A DNA stretch of 64,000 bases from Triticum aestivum (Eukaryota > Streptophyta > Magnoliopsida > Poales > Poaceae): NCBI RefSeq assembly GCF_018294505.1, contig NC_057796.1, positions 187,751,867 through 187,815,866 of the forward strand, in the 5' to 3' direction. The translations under genes and the position numbers were made by a program. Below, piece after piece: positions 24,621 through 37,206 of the stretch. Every line of letters begins with the position of its first letter. Position 1 is the first letter of the stretch. A model generated the notes under the pieces. The model was not told where the DNA came from and ran no database searches. It saw only the letters and a program-made list of their open reading frames with translations.

Positions 24621-24959
24621 CCATCTAAAATTTCGGACATATTGCGGGTTGGGGGTAGGACAGTAATCTCAGGTGTCCCAAATGTGGGCGGGATAGATTT
24701 CGGCCGAGCGCATGGGGTTTAGGCGCCCATGGCGTATGAATGCTTCTCGGAGGCGGTTGAGACTGGCGTCTTGGTGAAGTTACAAACCTACCCCGGTTTA
24801 GACCTTTGGACATTGGGCCGATAGGCTACACGGGCCAGAGTCAGGACAGTAGTTTCCTACCACCAAACATTAGTCTCGCGCGGTTTCGGGTGACTAGAGG
24901 CCTATTTGGCGCTTCGTTCAATATTTCGGAGCGGAAGAATTAACGTTTTCGGTTCTCTT

Positions 24960-26800
24960 GAATTGAACATTCAGGATTTGGCAAACTTCACAAATCTTTA
25001 CTCTTGAAAATCCTAAAGCTACGATTATTTTGGAATGGAGGTGGTACATTTGAATATACGTTGTACATGAGTATATATTAAAAAATATGCAACTTACCTG
25101 AGTTCATGCATGGTTCCAGATATAATCTCCTTGGTTGCAAAAAAAGTTAGACATGCGTATGAATATATATATAGCATGTTAAAACACACAACAAAGATTG
25201 ATGCCCCCTTTTACATCTGATTTACAAATGCCATTATCTCGGGTTCAAATAGATTAATGCACTTCCTATGAATTCGAATCTTCCAAACCCCCTTTATGTT
25301 GAATTCGACATGTATTCTATTTCGTAGCTAGCAATTTGGAATGTATCCATGCAAGTGACAAATGTATAAAGTGCTTCACACTAACAACATGGAGTGCACT
25401 AATTAATGTTTATATATGAATTGCAAAAGCATCCATTGCTTGTATTTCAAACCGCTCTCACTCTATGGATCGATAATATGAAATAAACACATGCACATGC
25501 TAGAATTCAAAAGAGTATGGGTGTCTGATAGACCGATTTTTGTCCATACACAATTTGCAAAATTCATGATCTCATCCAAAAATAATAATGCCATATATAT
25601 TTTAATTTAATGCGTAAAACCGCCTTTTACACGTAGATGCACTATGCCTCGGCCCGTTCTCACAAATGCGCTATATATCTCTCTATCTACCGCATAAGTG
25701 CACACACTTTATATGCATCGGCATTTCTCTTTCACACATGCTCACAATCTCTCTCGGGGTGTCGGGGATTCTCACGCACATGCTCTCTCTGTATCTCTCT
25801 CTCTCTTTCTGACTACTATGTACCACTCTTTTCACTAATCTCAGTTGGAAAACACTATTTCTCTCACATGCATATATACACACGCACGGTCTCTACTAGC
25901 CCTCTATACGCACATATATGTGCCTACGTGTCTCCCGCACGCACATTATCTTTAGGCCTCTCTCGCACACATTGCCCCCCCCAGACACACCTCTCTCTTA
26001 GTAGTTAGCAGATATGATTCCATCATATCATTCGGTAGGATATCCCTGACTGTTAGGCTGGATGGTAATACGAGGCAAAGTTTTACCCTAGTTCGGACCC
26101 TTGCAGTTGAGGAAAAAGCCTACTCCTGGTACTGTATATTAGTGATAGGGGTGTGTACAAAGTACACGTGAATACCAGGCATTGTGCGTGTGTGTATACT
26201 ATCGACGAACTAGCCCCAAGCTTCTATAACATACTGGGGGCCTAGGGTAACAAATCATATATAGTCGGCTTATCACCAGTGGGGATAGAGTCCTCCGCGA
26301 CTCTGGTAGCTAGCTTCGTGTTGTACGCCGAGTCCTCCACATGGGTCGTCGTATAACGTGTCTCGATCCAACCTATGTGGTGCAGGATGGAACCGACCCA
26401 TGAGTCCTCATGTTGACCCACCACAACTAGAAATGATGTGCCCACCACACCACACACGCAATCGGCCACTAAGAAAATAAGCATATACAATAGTACAATG
26501 TTATACATGAAAGTTAATTGCATGGTGCATCCAAAAATATTTGTTCTGCATTGTGAATGTTTATATATTCTCCTAAAATATTAGTCACGGGAAAGAGAAA
26601 CAAAGGGCATATCTCTCCTTGTCTCCACCGGACATCCCCTCTTTCTACACCACTTTCACGTACGCACACAAACATCTCTCGGCCCTCTAAAAGTATGCAT
26701 GCCCACGACACATTCACGCATGACGGTCACTGTATTTCAAGCTAAAGCACTATACGGTCACTGGAGTTCAGAATATGCTCATTATAGTCACCGTATACCA
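24960..26800. other. No gene seen; AT-rich DNA with a CT/CA-rich low-complexity patch
   Basis: From 25670 to 25995 the plus strand is pyrimidine-rich with many CTCTCT and CACACA runs, producing spurious ORFs on both strands. A shorter similar patch lies at 26600-26690. I see no coding signal, RNA gene or transposon end. Confidence 0.6.
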
Positions 26801-26815
26801 AGGTTGTCAGAATCG

Positions 26816-26980
26816 TGATTTTGAATCGGATCAGAGCTTTGATGGTAGGATCGCAAATCATAGAATCTTCACTACCTGGATCGTAGAAACGTAGATTCTA
26901 TGAACTATAATCATAGAATCAGAGGGGTTAGCTTGGATCGTAAAGTCATAGAATCGTATAATAGAATCGTGATTCTGATG
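26816..26980. mobile_element. Small MITE-like element with short inverted ends
   Basis: The left end TCAGAATCGTGATT and right end GAATCGTGATTCTGA are near-inverted copies around a 165-bp AT-rich body full of ATCATAGAATC phrases. It has no coding capacity. Target duplication is not clear, so this is tentative. Confidence 0.35.
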
Positions 26981-27496
26981 TATACATTCTCGTGGTGATC
27001 ATACAGTATCTAGCTCACGATACGTCTCCGTATGTTCTTGATGACACTGACGGACTTTGCATTTGATGTGTGCTATGTATTTTGTTGACGACACTTACAG
27101 TCATTGTATTTGAAGCGAAAGCACGATATGGTCACTGGACTTCGGAATAAGCTCATCACGGTCACCACATACATTTTGTCGTGCTAACCAACATGTGGTT
27201 GGATGGTTAGGAGGACAGTTGTTTCTCGAGCCCACCAGGGTTAAAGTCCAGGTGCTCGCATTTATCCTGGGTTAATTTCAGTATTTTCCGGCGATGTGCA
27301 TTCAGTGGGAGGAGACGTTCCACTCGACTACGAGGCACCTATGGTGACTTCGTATAATCTCAAGATCATATGCTGGCCCACTCTCTCGAAGGTGCTCATA
27401 GGGGTAGGGTTTGCGTGTGTGCGCTTATAGCGGTGAGTGCTTGCGCGTATATATGAGCCCTTGCGTCTGTACCATGTTAAAAATACATGTCATGAT

Positions 27497-27846
27497 TATA
27501 CGGTCACTGGCTCACCCGTACAACTCCGTATTTTGTTGACGACACAATCAATTGACCAGTCAAACGTTCCACGTGGCGCAACTAGTGTTGCACCATCGGG
27601 GCGCGTAACCGTGGGGCCCACCTGTCAGCCCGTATATGAAAGAAAGAAATGGTAGTTTGAGTCTATATTGTGTTAATAAAATACGGAGTACATTTTAGGC
27701 TGATCATACGGTCACTGGCTCACCATACAGCTCCGTAATTTGTTGATGACACGATCAATTGACCAGTCAAATGGTCCACATTCAGCAGCGCACATTACCA
27801 TAGGGCCCACCCGTCAGCGCATATATGAAGGAAAGAAATGGTAATC
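27497..27846 (+). repeat. Direct duplication of about 140 bp, 209 bp apart
   Basis: TACGGTCACTGGCTCACC at 27499 and 27708 starts two copies that share TTGACCAGTCAAA, a GGGCCCACC phrase and end in GAAAGAAATGGTA. A related weaker pair occurs at 26726-26806 and 27100-27175. No gene is associated. Confidence 0.75.
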
Positions 27847-27955
27847 AATTAGTGGTCGGTGGGTACTTGAAGTCGTGAGACCTCTGGTTGGCAGTCGCCG
27901 GCGGTGGGGGCGCGTTGATTGGGCGGTGGGGTGGGGATCGCCGGAGAAAAAGCTC

Positions 27956-28331
27956 NNNNNNNNNNNNNNNNNNNNNNNNNNNNNNNNNNNNNNNNNNNNN
28001 NNNNNNNNNNNNNNNNNNNNNNNNNNNNNNNNNNNNNNNNNNNNNNNNNNNNNNNNNNNNNNNNNNNNNNNNNNNNNNNNNNNNNNNNNNNNNNNNNNNN
28101 NNNNNNNNNNNNNNNNNNNNNNNNNNNNNNNNNNNNNNNNNNNNNNNNNNNNNNNNNNNNNNNNNNNNNNNNNNNNNNNNNNNNNNNNNNNNNNNNNNNN
28201 NNNNNNNNNNNNNNNNNNNNNNNNNNNNNNNNNNNNNNNNNNNNNNNNNNNNNNNNNNNNNNNNNNNNNNNNNNNNNNNNNNNNNNNNNNNNNNNNNNNN
28301 NNNNNNNNNNNNNNNNNNNNNNNNNNNNNNN
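27956..28331. other. 376-N assembly gap
   Basis: Undetermined bases; open frames crossing it are artefacts of translating N. Both flanks are GC-rich. Confidence 0.99.
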
Positions 28332-28459
28332 TGGCTGGCGGCTCAGGGGGGTGGAGTTTGATGATAAACTGCAGGCCCTTGATTTCGTATCCAACGGCTG
28401 GTAAATCTAATGACCAGAGATGAAAAAGTCAGTCGACTAACGTGTAGCCTCACCCCGCA

Positions 28460-28690
28460 CGTACACATGCATGCACGCAAGACACGCATGCATGCAGGCG
28501 TGCAACACTGACACGTACACATAACGAACACACGCACGCATGCAGGCGTGCAACACTGACGTGTACACATGCACTCACGAACACACGCATGTACGCACAC
28601 ATGCATGCAACACTGAAACGTACCCTTGCACGCACGCAACACTCGCACGCCTGCATGCACACAGCACACGATGCAAGACACACGCTCCAC
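28460..28690. repeat. Degenerate minisatellite of alternating purine-pyrimidine DNA
   Basis: Phrases such as CATGCAGGCGTGCAACACTG recur with a 48-bp step (28491, 28539) and then decay. The region is almost wholly CA/TG and CG/GC steps, a composition that can adopt left-handed DNA. The Cys-rich ORFs here are side effects. Confidence 0.7.
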
Positions 28691-29132
28691 ATATACGTGC
28701 ATGCACCCTTTGCTAAGGACATGGATTGTTACTGTTTTAATCAATCTTATCTGTGATAAGCAGAACATTGATGTTTGTAGCGGTCTTTATGTCTAGGTTT
28801 GTATCTCTATAGTCCCTCTCACACACACCCACGTAGGTGGGGGACGTGCACGTAGAGAAGAGGTGCACGCACGGCGCACGTACTCCCGTCTCTTTCCCAA
28901 CCACACCCGCGCGGGTACACGGTGGAGCTCATTTCTGTACGAAAAGGCAGCCCACGTGGTAACTTGACACGTGTACTGGTTGTCCACTAGATGGAGGGAG
29001 GATCGTTTACCACGGGTGAACAAACAAATTGCGACTTGACACGTTATGTTAAAAAAGAGGCAAACCATGTGGGGCCTACCTTAGAGGCAAGGCTCTATAC
29101 ACTGGAGTACTTTTGATGTGTCCCGTCAACTT

Positions 29133-29275
29133 GCAGAACGAGGAGAAGCTTGCTTAGTACGCCGTCTCCCCCGCCCATGGGCGCGGTGGCTCAAAGGATG
29201 AGGTGAAGCTTGCTTACGACGCCTTACGCCCGCTACCTCGCCCACGTGCGTGGTGGCTCGCAGGACGAGGAGAAA
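29133..29275 (+). repeat. Short tandem duplication, about 70-bp unit, two copies
   Basis: GAAGCTTGCTTA and CGCGGTGGCTC or its variant occur twice in the same order, each unit beginning ACGAGGAG or ATGAGGTG. Nothing else is recognised here. Confidence 0.65.
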
Positions 29276-29364
29276 ATTTTACTAGTACTCCCTTCGTTTA
29301 CTCCTCGTCCCTACTACCTTGGTTAGAGAGATTATCATATTGTTTGGAATATATATGTCCTTTA

Positions 29365-29480
29365 GTACTCCCTCCATTTACTTATACAAGGCCACTATAA
29401 AAAAATACATTTTGCATCTATACAAGGCCACAAATAGTAATCGAGAGAAAAGTTACTACTCCCTCCTTTCCAGTTTCTGG
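29365..29480 (+). mobile_element. Stowaway-like TIR fragment(s)
   Basis: TAGTACTCCCTCC at 29363 and again ACTACTCCCTCC at 29454 are the typical outer end of Tc1/Mariner Stowaway MITEs, including the TA target dinucleotide. A matching inverted end was not found, so these are fragments or coincidental ends. Confidence 0.4.
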
Positions 29481-30059
29481 CTCAATTTCAAAATCTCTCC
29501 AACCAAGGTAGACGGTGAGTGGTCGAATTAATTCGTACTCCTAGTTTGCACAAGTAATTAGTACACTCATTTTTCTCAAGAAGCTATGTTTACTGAGGCA
29601 TTAATTAGAACGAATGCATGAATGACCACTAAATTTCCATGAAATTCTACATGCATTGGTGAGTTTTCTCTTGACACTGCTTGCATCGGGTGATCTAACG
29701 CACCTCAAAATCCAACATGTGATGGTACTACTACTAGTAGTAGAATTGAGACTTATAAAATGGAAAATGAATGTTTCGTAGATGAGCCCTATAAACCCTA
29801 GTGGGTACGTACTCCGTAAAATCAGATTTTCCCAAAACTAAGTCGCTCAACCTTTATTTGCTTGTTTCCCTTCCTGCCTCCTTGCCTCGAACAGACTATG
29901 CCAAACTCCCATGCCTGCCGCGCGGGAAAAGACCTGCCCTCGCCTTTTTTAGTCCGGGTTTGTATCGATGGATCGCGCGAAGCAGCAAAAACCCAAGCCG
30001 TGTCTTGTACTCCTCCGTCGACGCTCGCTTTCATGAATTTTGTACTTCCTGTCGCCGAC

Positions 30060-30235
30060 ATGTGGGACATATAGCAACTGGGTCGACGTGTCAAGCACCA
30101 AATAACAGTGCAGAACAGCAGGGGGCGCACCCCAGTCGTACTGCCCCAGTAGCAGTAGTAATGAGCAATGAGACGTCAAATTACAATGCCGCACCTTCCC
30201 AGACGGACGAAGCAACCATTATTTCACACTTCGGT
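30060..30235 (+). repeat. Dispersed repeat, copy 1
   Basis: Shares ordered motifs with copies at 30722-30912 and 36610-36800 (inverted): CCGACATGTGG, ACCCCAGTCGTA and GACGGACGAAGCAACCAT. The copies are diverged between these blocks, so it is an old family. It is unnamed here. Confidence 0.65.
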
Positions 30236-30721
30236 TCGCCATCATCTCAAACCACGTAGTATTGCTTCTGCCTCAAGAGGGACACGCGCATCGCCTTGGT
30301 ACATCATGACATGTGGGACCGCATGACAGGCCATGCTCCCCCGCCGATCGCTCGGTAAAATCACCTCATTTTTACTACTATACTTCCTCCGTATCGGTTT
30401 ACATGGCATGCACGTCGTTCTAGGTTGAGAATTTAACTGGCTATATATGTGATGAACAGTATATGTTTAGAAACTACATCCACTTAATAATCCAATGATA
30501 TACTTTTTGTGACATAGTAACTACGTGCACGCCCTATAAACTGAGACTTCCAAAAAATGAGACGGAGAGGGTAGTTCAGTACGTATCTTTTTAGATCAAT
30601 ATAGTTGGGATTCACCAAGGAGCAAAACCAAGTGGTAGGCTGCACCTGTCGTGTTGGCGTAGCGACTCAAGCAGGGTCAGTCCGCACACGAAATGGCGAC
30701 ACACTTAACAGGACCCCTTTG

Positions 30722-30912
30722 GCCGACATGTGGCTCATCCACCGTGTTGTTCCACATGCGATGCACCAAATTACAGTTCGGAGCAGCGGTTGGAATTGGA
30801 GGCACCCCAGTCGTAGCGCCGCAATAGTAGAAAATGAGCGATCAGGGGTCAAATCACAAAGCCCCACCTTTCCCGCATTAAGCTGGACGGACGAAGCAAC
30901 CATCATTTCACT
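30722..30912 (+). repeat. Dispersed repeat, copy 2
   Basis: Same ordered motifs as copy 1, ending GGACGAAGCAACCATCATTT then CACTC. Flanking DNA from 30240 to 30640 shows no gene. Confidence 0.65.
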
Positions 30913-31879
30913 CTAGGGCGCAAGAGCATAAAGAAAAGAGAAAACCAATATGCATGCGGTAGCTACCTAGGGCACCCTAGGGTAGGGGTCTCCACTATAG
31001 ATCATTTTATTTAAAGCGCCTCCACTACAAATCGGCTTCTCCCTCGTCCTCTTGAAGAAAACCGATGATGCGTGCGGCGGTAGGGTTTGTAGGAGTACTA
31101 CTAGGGCGTGCGAGGCCACGTCGTAGTAAACGGGAGAGGGATTGAGTTTGAGTCGACGCCTTAAATATGTGTGGGCCGCTTGGTTTTAGGGGAACGAGGC
31201 AGCATTTTGGGTTCGGCGACCAGTGGAGATATAGTACGTACAAAAAATTGTGGACGTAGGTTTGACCGAAAGGCAATGATGCATGGGCCCTGCATTTTGA
31301 TATACCCGGGGCCGCGTGAAATTTGCTACTCTACTCAAAACTAGTAAGGTACACATGCATTGAACGCATGAGATTTCGAAACCAAATTCTGAATAAATAC
31401 ACACAATAGCATGTAAAGCTTTCATTCATATATGCATGATGTAGATGTTCGTTTAGTTCTTATAGTTCATCTCATTCAAAATCAATTAGTTTTATAAAAA
31501 TGTTAAGATTAATGGGGTTGTGCATTGTAAAGCATAAAGTAAAAAACAAATAATGGCATTTCATTTAGAAAAAAAAATCAATTATGATACGGAAGATTCT
31601 ATAACAAAGGAGAAGTGCATGTGTTTTGAGGTTTGTGCATTATGCTTAAGTTCAACCATGGAGTCTTCTAAATTGTACATGTGGCAAATCTGGTGGAATG
31701 TTGATGATATCCAATGGCCAGTAGTGCTCGGATTTGCCATCTCTGCACTGTCGGATTAGCTTCATCCACTGACCATCTTTCAAGTTATTCACACACTATA
31801 TAGTTCTTGTGCCATAGTTGCATGTCTTGGAAAAAAGCTACTAGTGGTTGTACTAGCTATTTAGGAATATAAGATGTAT

Positions 31880-32290
31880 ACATGGAAGTTGTAGGGAAAG
31901 AGATGACATGGAGTATCTCAATTCCTATGAGTAGGGATTGGAAAAGAGATGTCATTTGGTTGACATCATAGGAACTTTTCTATTGAATCCAGAGATGACA
32001 TGTATCTCAATTCCTATGAGGAGGGATTAGAAAAGAGATGTAATTTGGTTCATATCATAGGAAATTTTGTATTGAATATACGCTAATTTTTATTTTCCTT
32101 TGAAATTATGGGAGTATAGGAATCCATTCATATGAACCAAGTGGCTCTAAAGCTATAGAAATGATATCATGTTTATTTCCTTTGAAATGTGGAGTGTATG
32201 AATCTATTCCTATGAACCAATTGGCTCTAAAGGAAAAAATCCTATAAAAATCATATCATATGGAGTTCCTATGATATTCCTCCACACCAA
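31880..32290. repeat. Internally repetitive AT-rich element, MITE-like
   Basis: TATCTCAATTCCTATGAG and GAAAAGAGATGT occur twice in direct order in the left half. TTCCTTTGAAAT and CCAAGTGGCTCTAAA or CCAATTGGCTCTAAA occur twice in the right half. The halves look like partial inverted counterparts. Regions 31020-31860 and 32300-33000 around it show nothing supportable. Confidence 0.4.
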
Positions 32291-33039
32291 AGGATGGTTG
32301 AAATTGCTGCAGCTGATACGATGGTCTTTCTTTGTAGACTCCTCCCCCATCTTTATAGTTACCTCTCGAAGATGAATGAAATGATATATACAGGGTATTC
32401 TACATGTGCAATTTGGTACACGAAAACTCGGTAAAAGTTTGCGAGGTTCGAATTTTCAATAAAGCTATATGCACTGCATTTTGGAATGGAGGGAGCATGC
32501 GGCAGTTGCTAACACTCACGTGGAAGATTTGTGTGTAGGAGGAGTGGCTGTTCTGTTAAATGACATGGCAAAACTGACACTGTCGGATGCCGATCTAACA
32601 GTTCTTACGGCGTTCGTCAGGAAAAGGCTTGTGGCAAACGTTTGTTGGATAATGATTTACGGACACATGCATTGCATTGATATGTGCCCCCCTCTCTCTC
32701 ACGCACACGCACCCTCCCGAGTCCTCTCGCACCCACCGTCTATCTGTAGGTAGACGTCACACACATATGTGCTCTTCACACCCTACCCTCAGAACTTCTA
32801 AAAAACAAAAAGATGTCGCGCACATTTTATTTTAGCTCACATGTCACACACTTATACTATTACTCTTGTGGCGAACGTTCTTTGGGCATAGTATATTGTA
32901 CTCTCACGAAGAGAAGCGGTGCATGCACGCACTAGTTCTCTCACACCCACTCGCGGGTACACATAGGAGCGCATTTTTTTGAAGCTGGTACAACAAAATC
33001 ACTCCACAACATATATAAGCAGGAGCCTTAGTGCTTGCT

Positions 33040-33364
33040 TTACTAGGGTTCCTCTCGTTCACTCTCTCATGCTCTCCAGATCTAAGCAAGACATAGGTGG
33101 CCACACTCTCTCTCAGCTCACGGCTGGTCACAAATCCGGCCGGACAACCTCGACCGGGGCAGGGTGTAGGTGCATGGTTCACGCTGTCGTCGGCGGCGAG
33201 GGAGGAGACCAACGGCTGCCCGCGCGTCCGGATCGGCGGCCTTGCCGTTCTCTCCGAGAGAGCGCCGGCTCGGGAGGGCCTCCGACCCCTTCTTCCTCCC
33301 TGCGGTATTGTGGCAAAGATGCGGCCTCCCGACGTCGTCTTTGCCACATGCCGATGACCCTCAG
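33040..33364 (+). other. GC-rich exon-like segment, unidentified
   Basis: A 325-bp island of high GC lies in AT-rich DNA and ends at a good donor (CCTCAG then GTATATAT at 33365). It is open in more than one frame, so the true frame, if any, is unknown. It may be the first exon of a captured gene fragment. Between 33400 and 35570 I see no convincing coding exon. Confidence 0.3.
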
Positions 33365-35578
33365 GTATATATTCCTTCGAAACCTGCCTTGCTCTACTGC
33401 CCCAGCTCCCCACTTGGCTTCGTGTGGATCTTTTTCTACTTCTGTCCGCTGTTCCAAATCCACCTAGACTTTTACTATTATTAGAGGTAAAGCTAGTTCA
33501 TACAGTCGACTATAAGAGTTGGTCCAAACAGGGAAGAAAGTGGGAAAGCTGTAGCATGAATCTAGGACTTGGTTCTAAGAGGAAACGGGGGAAAGTAGTA
33601 GATACTGGCTACCCAACCGGTCTCTTGGTTGAAAAGACGAAGAAAGCATGGTGGATGGCGAAGGGTGGGGGGAAGTGGACCTATATCTTGGTTTAAAAAG
33701 GAAAGAAAGTGACGGGTGTTGGGGGACAACGCAAATGAGAATGAGCAGGTCTAGATTTCCTGTGCTCACATAGGAAAATGTCACCGAGGATATAAAAAAT
33801 GGGACAAATGCAGACATGTTGCCTGAGTGTTTGCCGCTCTCGGCAACCACATCTGCCTCACCACTTTATGCCTCTGGTGTCCCTACTCCCATATCGCTAC
33901 CGTTAATGTAAAATCACATGAAGCATTAAGCAATACCACCTAATGTCACTATAAGTAATGGTCTAGTGTCGTCGATAAATTGAAGCAATGCCACCACCAT
34001 TTTATGAAGTGCTTCCGTCTTGCTTTATTTCCCATGAATTGTGTTTTTGCAGTTACACTTAAATCTCACACCGCTAACATTGCTTCATCCTAGTGGAATT
34101 GCACAAATTTGATTGCACATTTACTGACCATGTGCTACTCTCATGACAGTAATACTAATGCTATTGTTCTGCATGTTAATCTAGTGGCAGTGTTGACGTG
34201 ATGTGATGCTACTTACTTAAGGACACTTTCATACTGTCAATCTAGTGCCAGTTATAACACAATAGATGTTGTTGTTAATCATACGCCACTTCAAATATCT
34301 GTCACCGTTTAAATAACCGTATTTCGTATTTGCGCAAACAGGGATGTGTGTCTCCATATCGTTTCGGGATAACTGTCTCCGTATCGTTTCTATCTGCGCA
34401 ATCAAAAGCACACACCTCAGTTTTAGTAGAACTGCGCAAAATGAGATGGCTATCCCTCGTTGCTATCGTCTAACCACCCGTCTTCCAGGTATTCCTACAT
34501 TGGTAGTTACTAGGTAGAATGACCAACGCAATCTAAAAGAAGCTGATTCATACGTTTTACTTCCTGATTGCAGTGCAGGGACGAGCGAAAACATCTGCTT
34601 CCTAGTCCAGAATGCACTTTCCTCCAGTTCATCCATGGACCGAGGACAAACTGGCACGGCTGCACGGAGGTTTTTGGGATAGGTGCGCGGACAAGAGGCA
34701 TTGTGGTATGCTTATTTCTGCAAATAGCGGCGCTTAAATTTAGTGGAATGCACAAGACTTTTAGCTGGTCAGTACACTGCATGGTTCGGTTCAGCATTCC
34801 AGCTGAGAACACAATTATAATTGGTTATTCTGCAATGAGAGAACCTAACCCTGGATGGTGGCAACAAGAAAAAACCAGAGTGAACTCCCGGAAATTTAAG
34901 CCTGCCGGGAGGCCCTTTGCTCAGAGAAGCCTTGCTTGTTTTTTCCTGATTTGTAAACCTTCTCACAACTTTGTCTTTTGCTATTAACTAGTATATGTTT
35001 GGTATGTTCTATGAATCATTGAGATGTATAAACTTGCTTAACTTATGCTTTTCAAGTTTTTTATGAAGCCGAGTTTAATGTGAGTGTTCCACATGAACGC
35101 TGGACTAGCGTGTGAACATTTGGAATTTACATTGTGGCCTCAGTTAACTGCATGAACCACTGTAACAAGATACATAGTTGCTTATATGTCAGACAGCAGA
35201 TTGTTGATTGTTAGCTGGTCGATAGCCGAGTGTTAAAGCGAGCTAAGCCAATGTGCCGTGTTTTGCACAACTGCTTACAAGTGGGCTAGCACCAACAGAG
35301 TTTACAAGTACTTATGTTTACGTCAGCGCACAGTTCTCGAACGAGTACTCTAGTTCATCAAAACACACACTGCTCGTATGATAAAACTAGTGAGGACGCA
35401 TCTATTTCGGCAACAATTATGATGATTCACGGGCACACAAGAGTAGCAGCAGTTCCCATAGACGGATTCAAACAAAGTACTAGCCCCAGAGGGCTCGATA
35501 ACAGGCAAGGTTCGGATAATTAGACAGAATCCAAACTACTATTAAACACTAGCTGGGGCAAGTATTTCATGCATATAT

Positions 35579-36293
35579 CTAACTTGGGTTGGACACAAGA
35601 CGAACCTTGCCATGAACATCATCGAGGACGTCCGGCAGCAGCTCAATCCTGTGGACCTTCATGAAGAAAACCTTGTGGCCTTGCCACTCATAAACTTGTT
35701 TGTGGAGGCATGCCACGTCATCTTCCTGCGTAAGCTTGACAAGAACAGTATGCCTCACAAACGAAGGAGTAGCTTTGAACTTCTTGTGCTTCAGTACACC
35801 CTGGACAACACGCCTGACAACAGTGAGGATGGAATACAACTCTTCATTGGTATAAGCGCAAATGCCTTCCAGGATCCAACAGCCTAAAAACTCTGTTTTC
35901 CCAGTGCGTATATTCAGGTCATCCGCCTCATAGCGAGTGACATGTACAACCACACAATCCTTGTCTGCATCAGGGCTCTAATTGAAACAGAAACAAATTC
36001 TGAATTACTTTCCAGCATAAGAAACACAAGTTATTTAAACCACTATGTATAGCATGGCATCGAAGCTAATAAAATTTTGCATTATTCATCACCACATACT
36101 TAGATGAAAAACCACAATCGAGATCGGCAAAGAAGAAAATCACCTTGGGCAGCTCAGCGGGGGGGGGGGACACATCCTCGAAGGGGGAAAACTGCTCCTG
36201 CAGTGCCATGGGGGTTGTAACCTCAAACGGGGCATTGACCATCTCAGTAGTGCCCGTGAGCGTATCTGGGCTCGGCTCGGTGGCTCCCTCCAT
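35579..36293 (-). CDS. Predicted two-coding-exon gene of unknown function inside the CACTA interval
   Basis: On the minus strand, ATG at 36293 opens a 150-bp exon (36144-36293, begins MEGATEPSPD) ending at the donor AAG/GTGATT. The second exon (35579-35977) follows the acceptor TTTCAATTAG and runs 132 codons to a stop. Both are phase 0, so the spliced model has 182 residues. The second exon is well balanced in composition and has charged blocks such as VVVHVTRYEADDLNI and VLVKLTQEDDVACL. An upstream non-coding exon ending near 36536 (AAG/GTAAGC) with the acceptor TTTCCTTTCAG is plausible. I do not recognise the protein. It is transcribed away from the F-box gene, about 1 kb upstream of it. 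It could be a host gene fragment carried by the CACTA element. Confidence 0.42.
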
Positions 36294-36609
36294 CTTCTTG
36301 GAGCTCTCTATCTCGTGGGGATCAGCCTCCCGCGTCTGCTCCAATATCGGTAGATCTTTGCCTGGTTCTCCTTGTCCATCATGAAACTGACAAATACTAG
36401 GAGACCACTGAAAGGAAAACACAATCGCAATGACAATGAAACAAAAAAGAGAGTGAGGATCAGTTACTACTTTGCAAAAGTTCTTTTTTTCTCTGAACGA
36501 AAACATACCAACATCACGGATCCGCTTACCTTCCCTTCGTTGGGAGAGAAGAATAGTGGCAGATGCGAGTGTTGCCTTTCTTGATGACGGTGAGGGAGAA
36601 GGGGATTCA

Positions 36610-36800
36610 GCGAAGAGTGAAATGATGGTTGCTTCGTCCGTCAAACTTAGACTGCGGGGAGGTGGAGTTTGGTGATACGACGGCTCATTATTGCCGCGCT
36701 ACGACCGGGGTGACTCTCCGCCTGCATACTGCCTTCTAATTTGGTGGATGGCATTTGGGCCCGTGCGCTGCATGGCCCGCATGTCGGTGAACAAAAGTAT
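36610..36800 (-). repeat. Dispersed repeat, copy 3 (inverted), over the 5' end of the unknown gene
   Basis: On the minus strand this copy carries CCGACATGCGG, GGTCGTAGCGCGGCAATA and GACGGACGAAGCAACCAT followed by CATTTCACTC, the same order as copies 1 and 2. It sits just upstream of and overlapping the proposed first exon of the gene at 35579-36293. Confidence 0.65.
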
Positions 36801-37129
36801 AACGGCATTCAGTAGAGGGAGACGTTTCGATGACCTAGGAGGAACCAGAAGCGGTATTGTATCCACTGTACTAGTAGTAATTGTTTTTCTGGGTAGTTGT
36901 AGAGTGTCTCCACTGTACTAGTAGTAATTGTTTCTCTGGGCCCAAGAAAAAACAGCCCATCCACCCTAGTAAATAGTAAAATCAATTCAAAAGTCCATAT
37001 ATTTACTGAATGAGAGGCGCTACCCACACCCACCACACCGCCCCCCAAAAAAACCTGGGTGTTCTTCTTCCTCCTCACTCCCACCCACCTCACGTCAGCT
37101 CGCTCCACTCGTACCCCCAAATTCCTCAC

Positions 37130-37206
37130 CTCACTCCTACAGAAAACCCCAGCTCCCCTTCTTCCTCACTACTACAGAAAAACCCCAGCTCCCCTTCTTC
37201 TTCACT
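37130..37206 (+). repeat. Short tandem duplication in the F-box 5' leader
   Basis: The phrase CTACAGAAA followed by ACCCCAGCTCCCCTTCTTC occurs twice, about 38 bases apart. It lies upstream of the F-box start codon and probably affects only the untranslated leader. Confidence 0.7.

Noticed and set aside
25637..26008. Ser/Leu-rich ORF of 123 codons
   Set aside because: It comes from CTCT and CACA low-complexity DNA; the opposite strand is open too.
27849..28423. Long ORFs across the N gap
   Set aside because: Most of their length is undetermined bases.
28343..28768. Cys-rich ORFs resembling secreted peptides
   Set aside because: They are translations of a CA/TG-rich minisatellite; the Cys spacing follows the repeat period.
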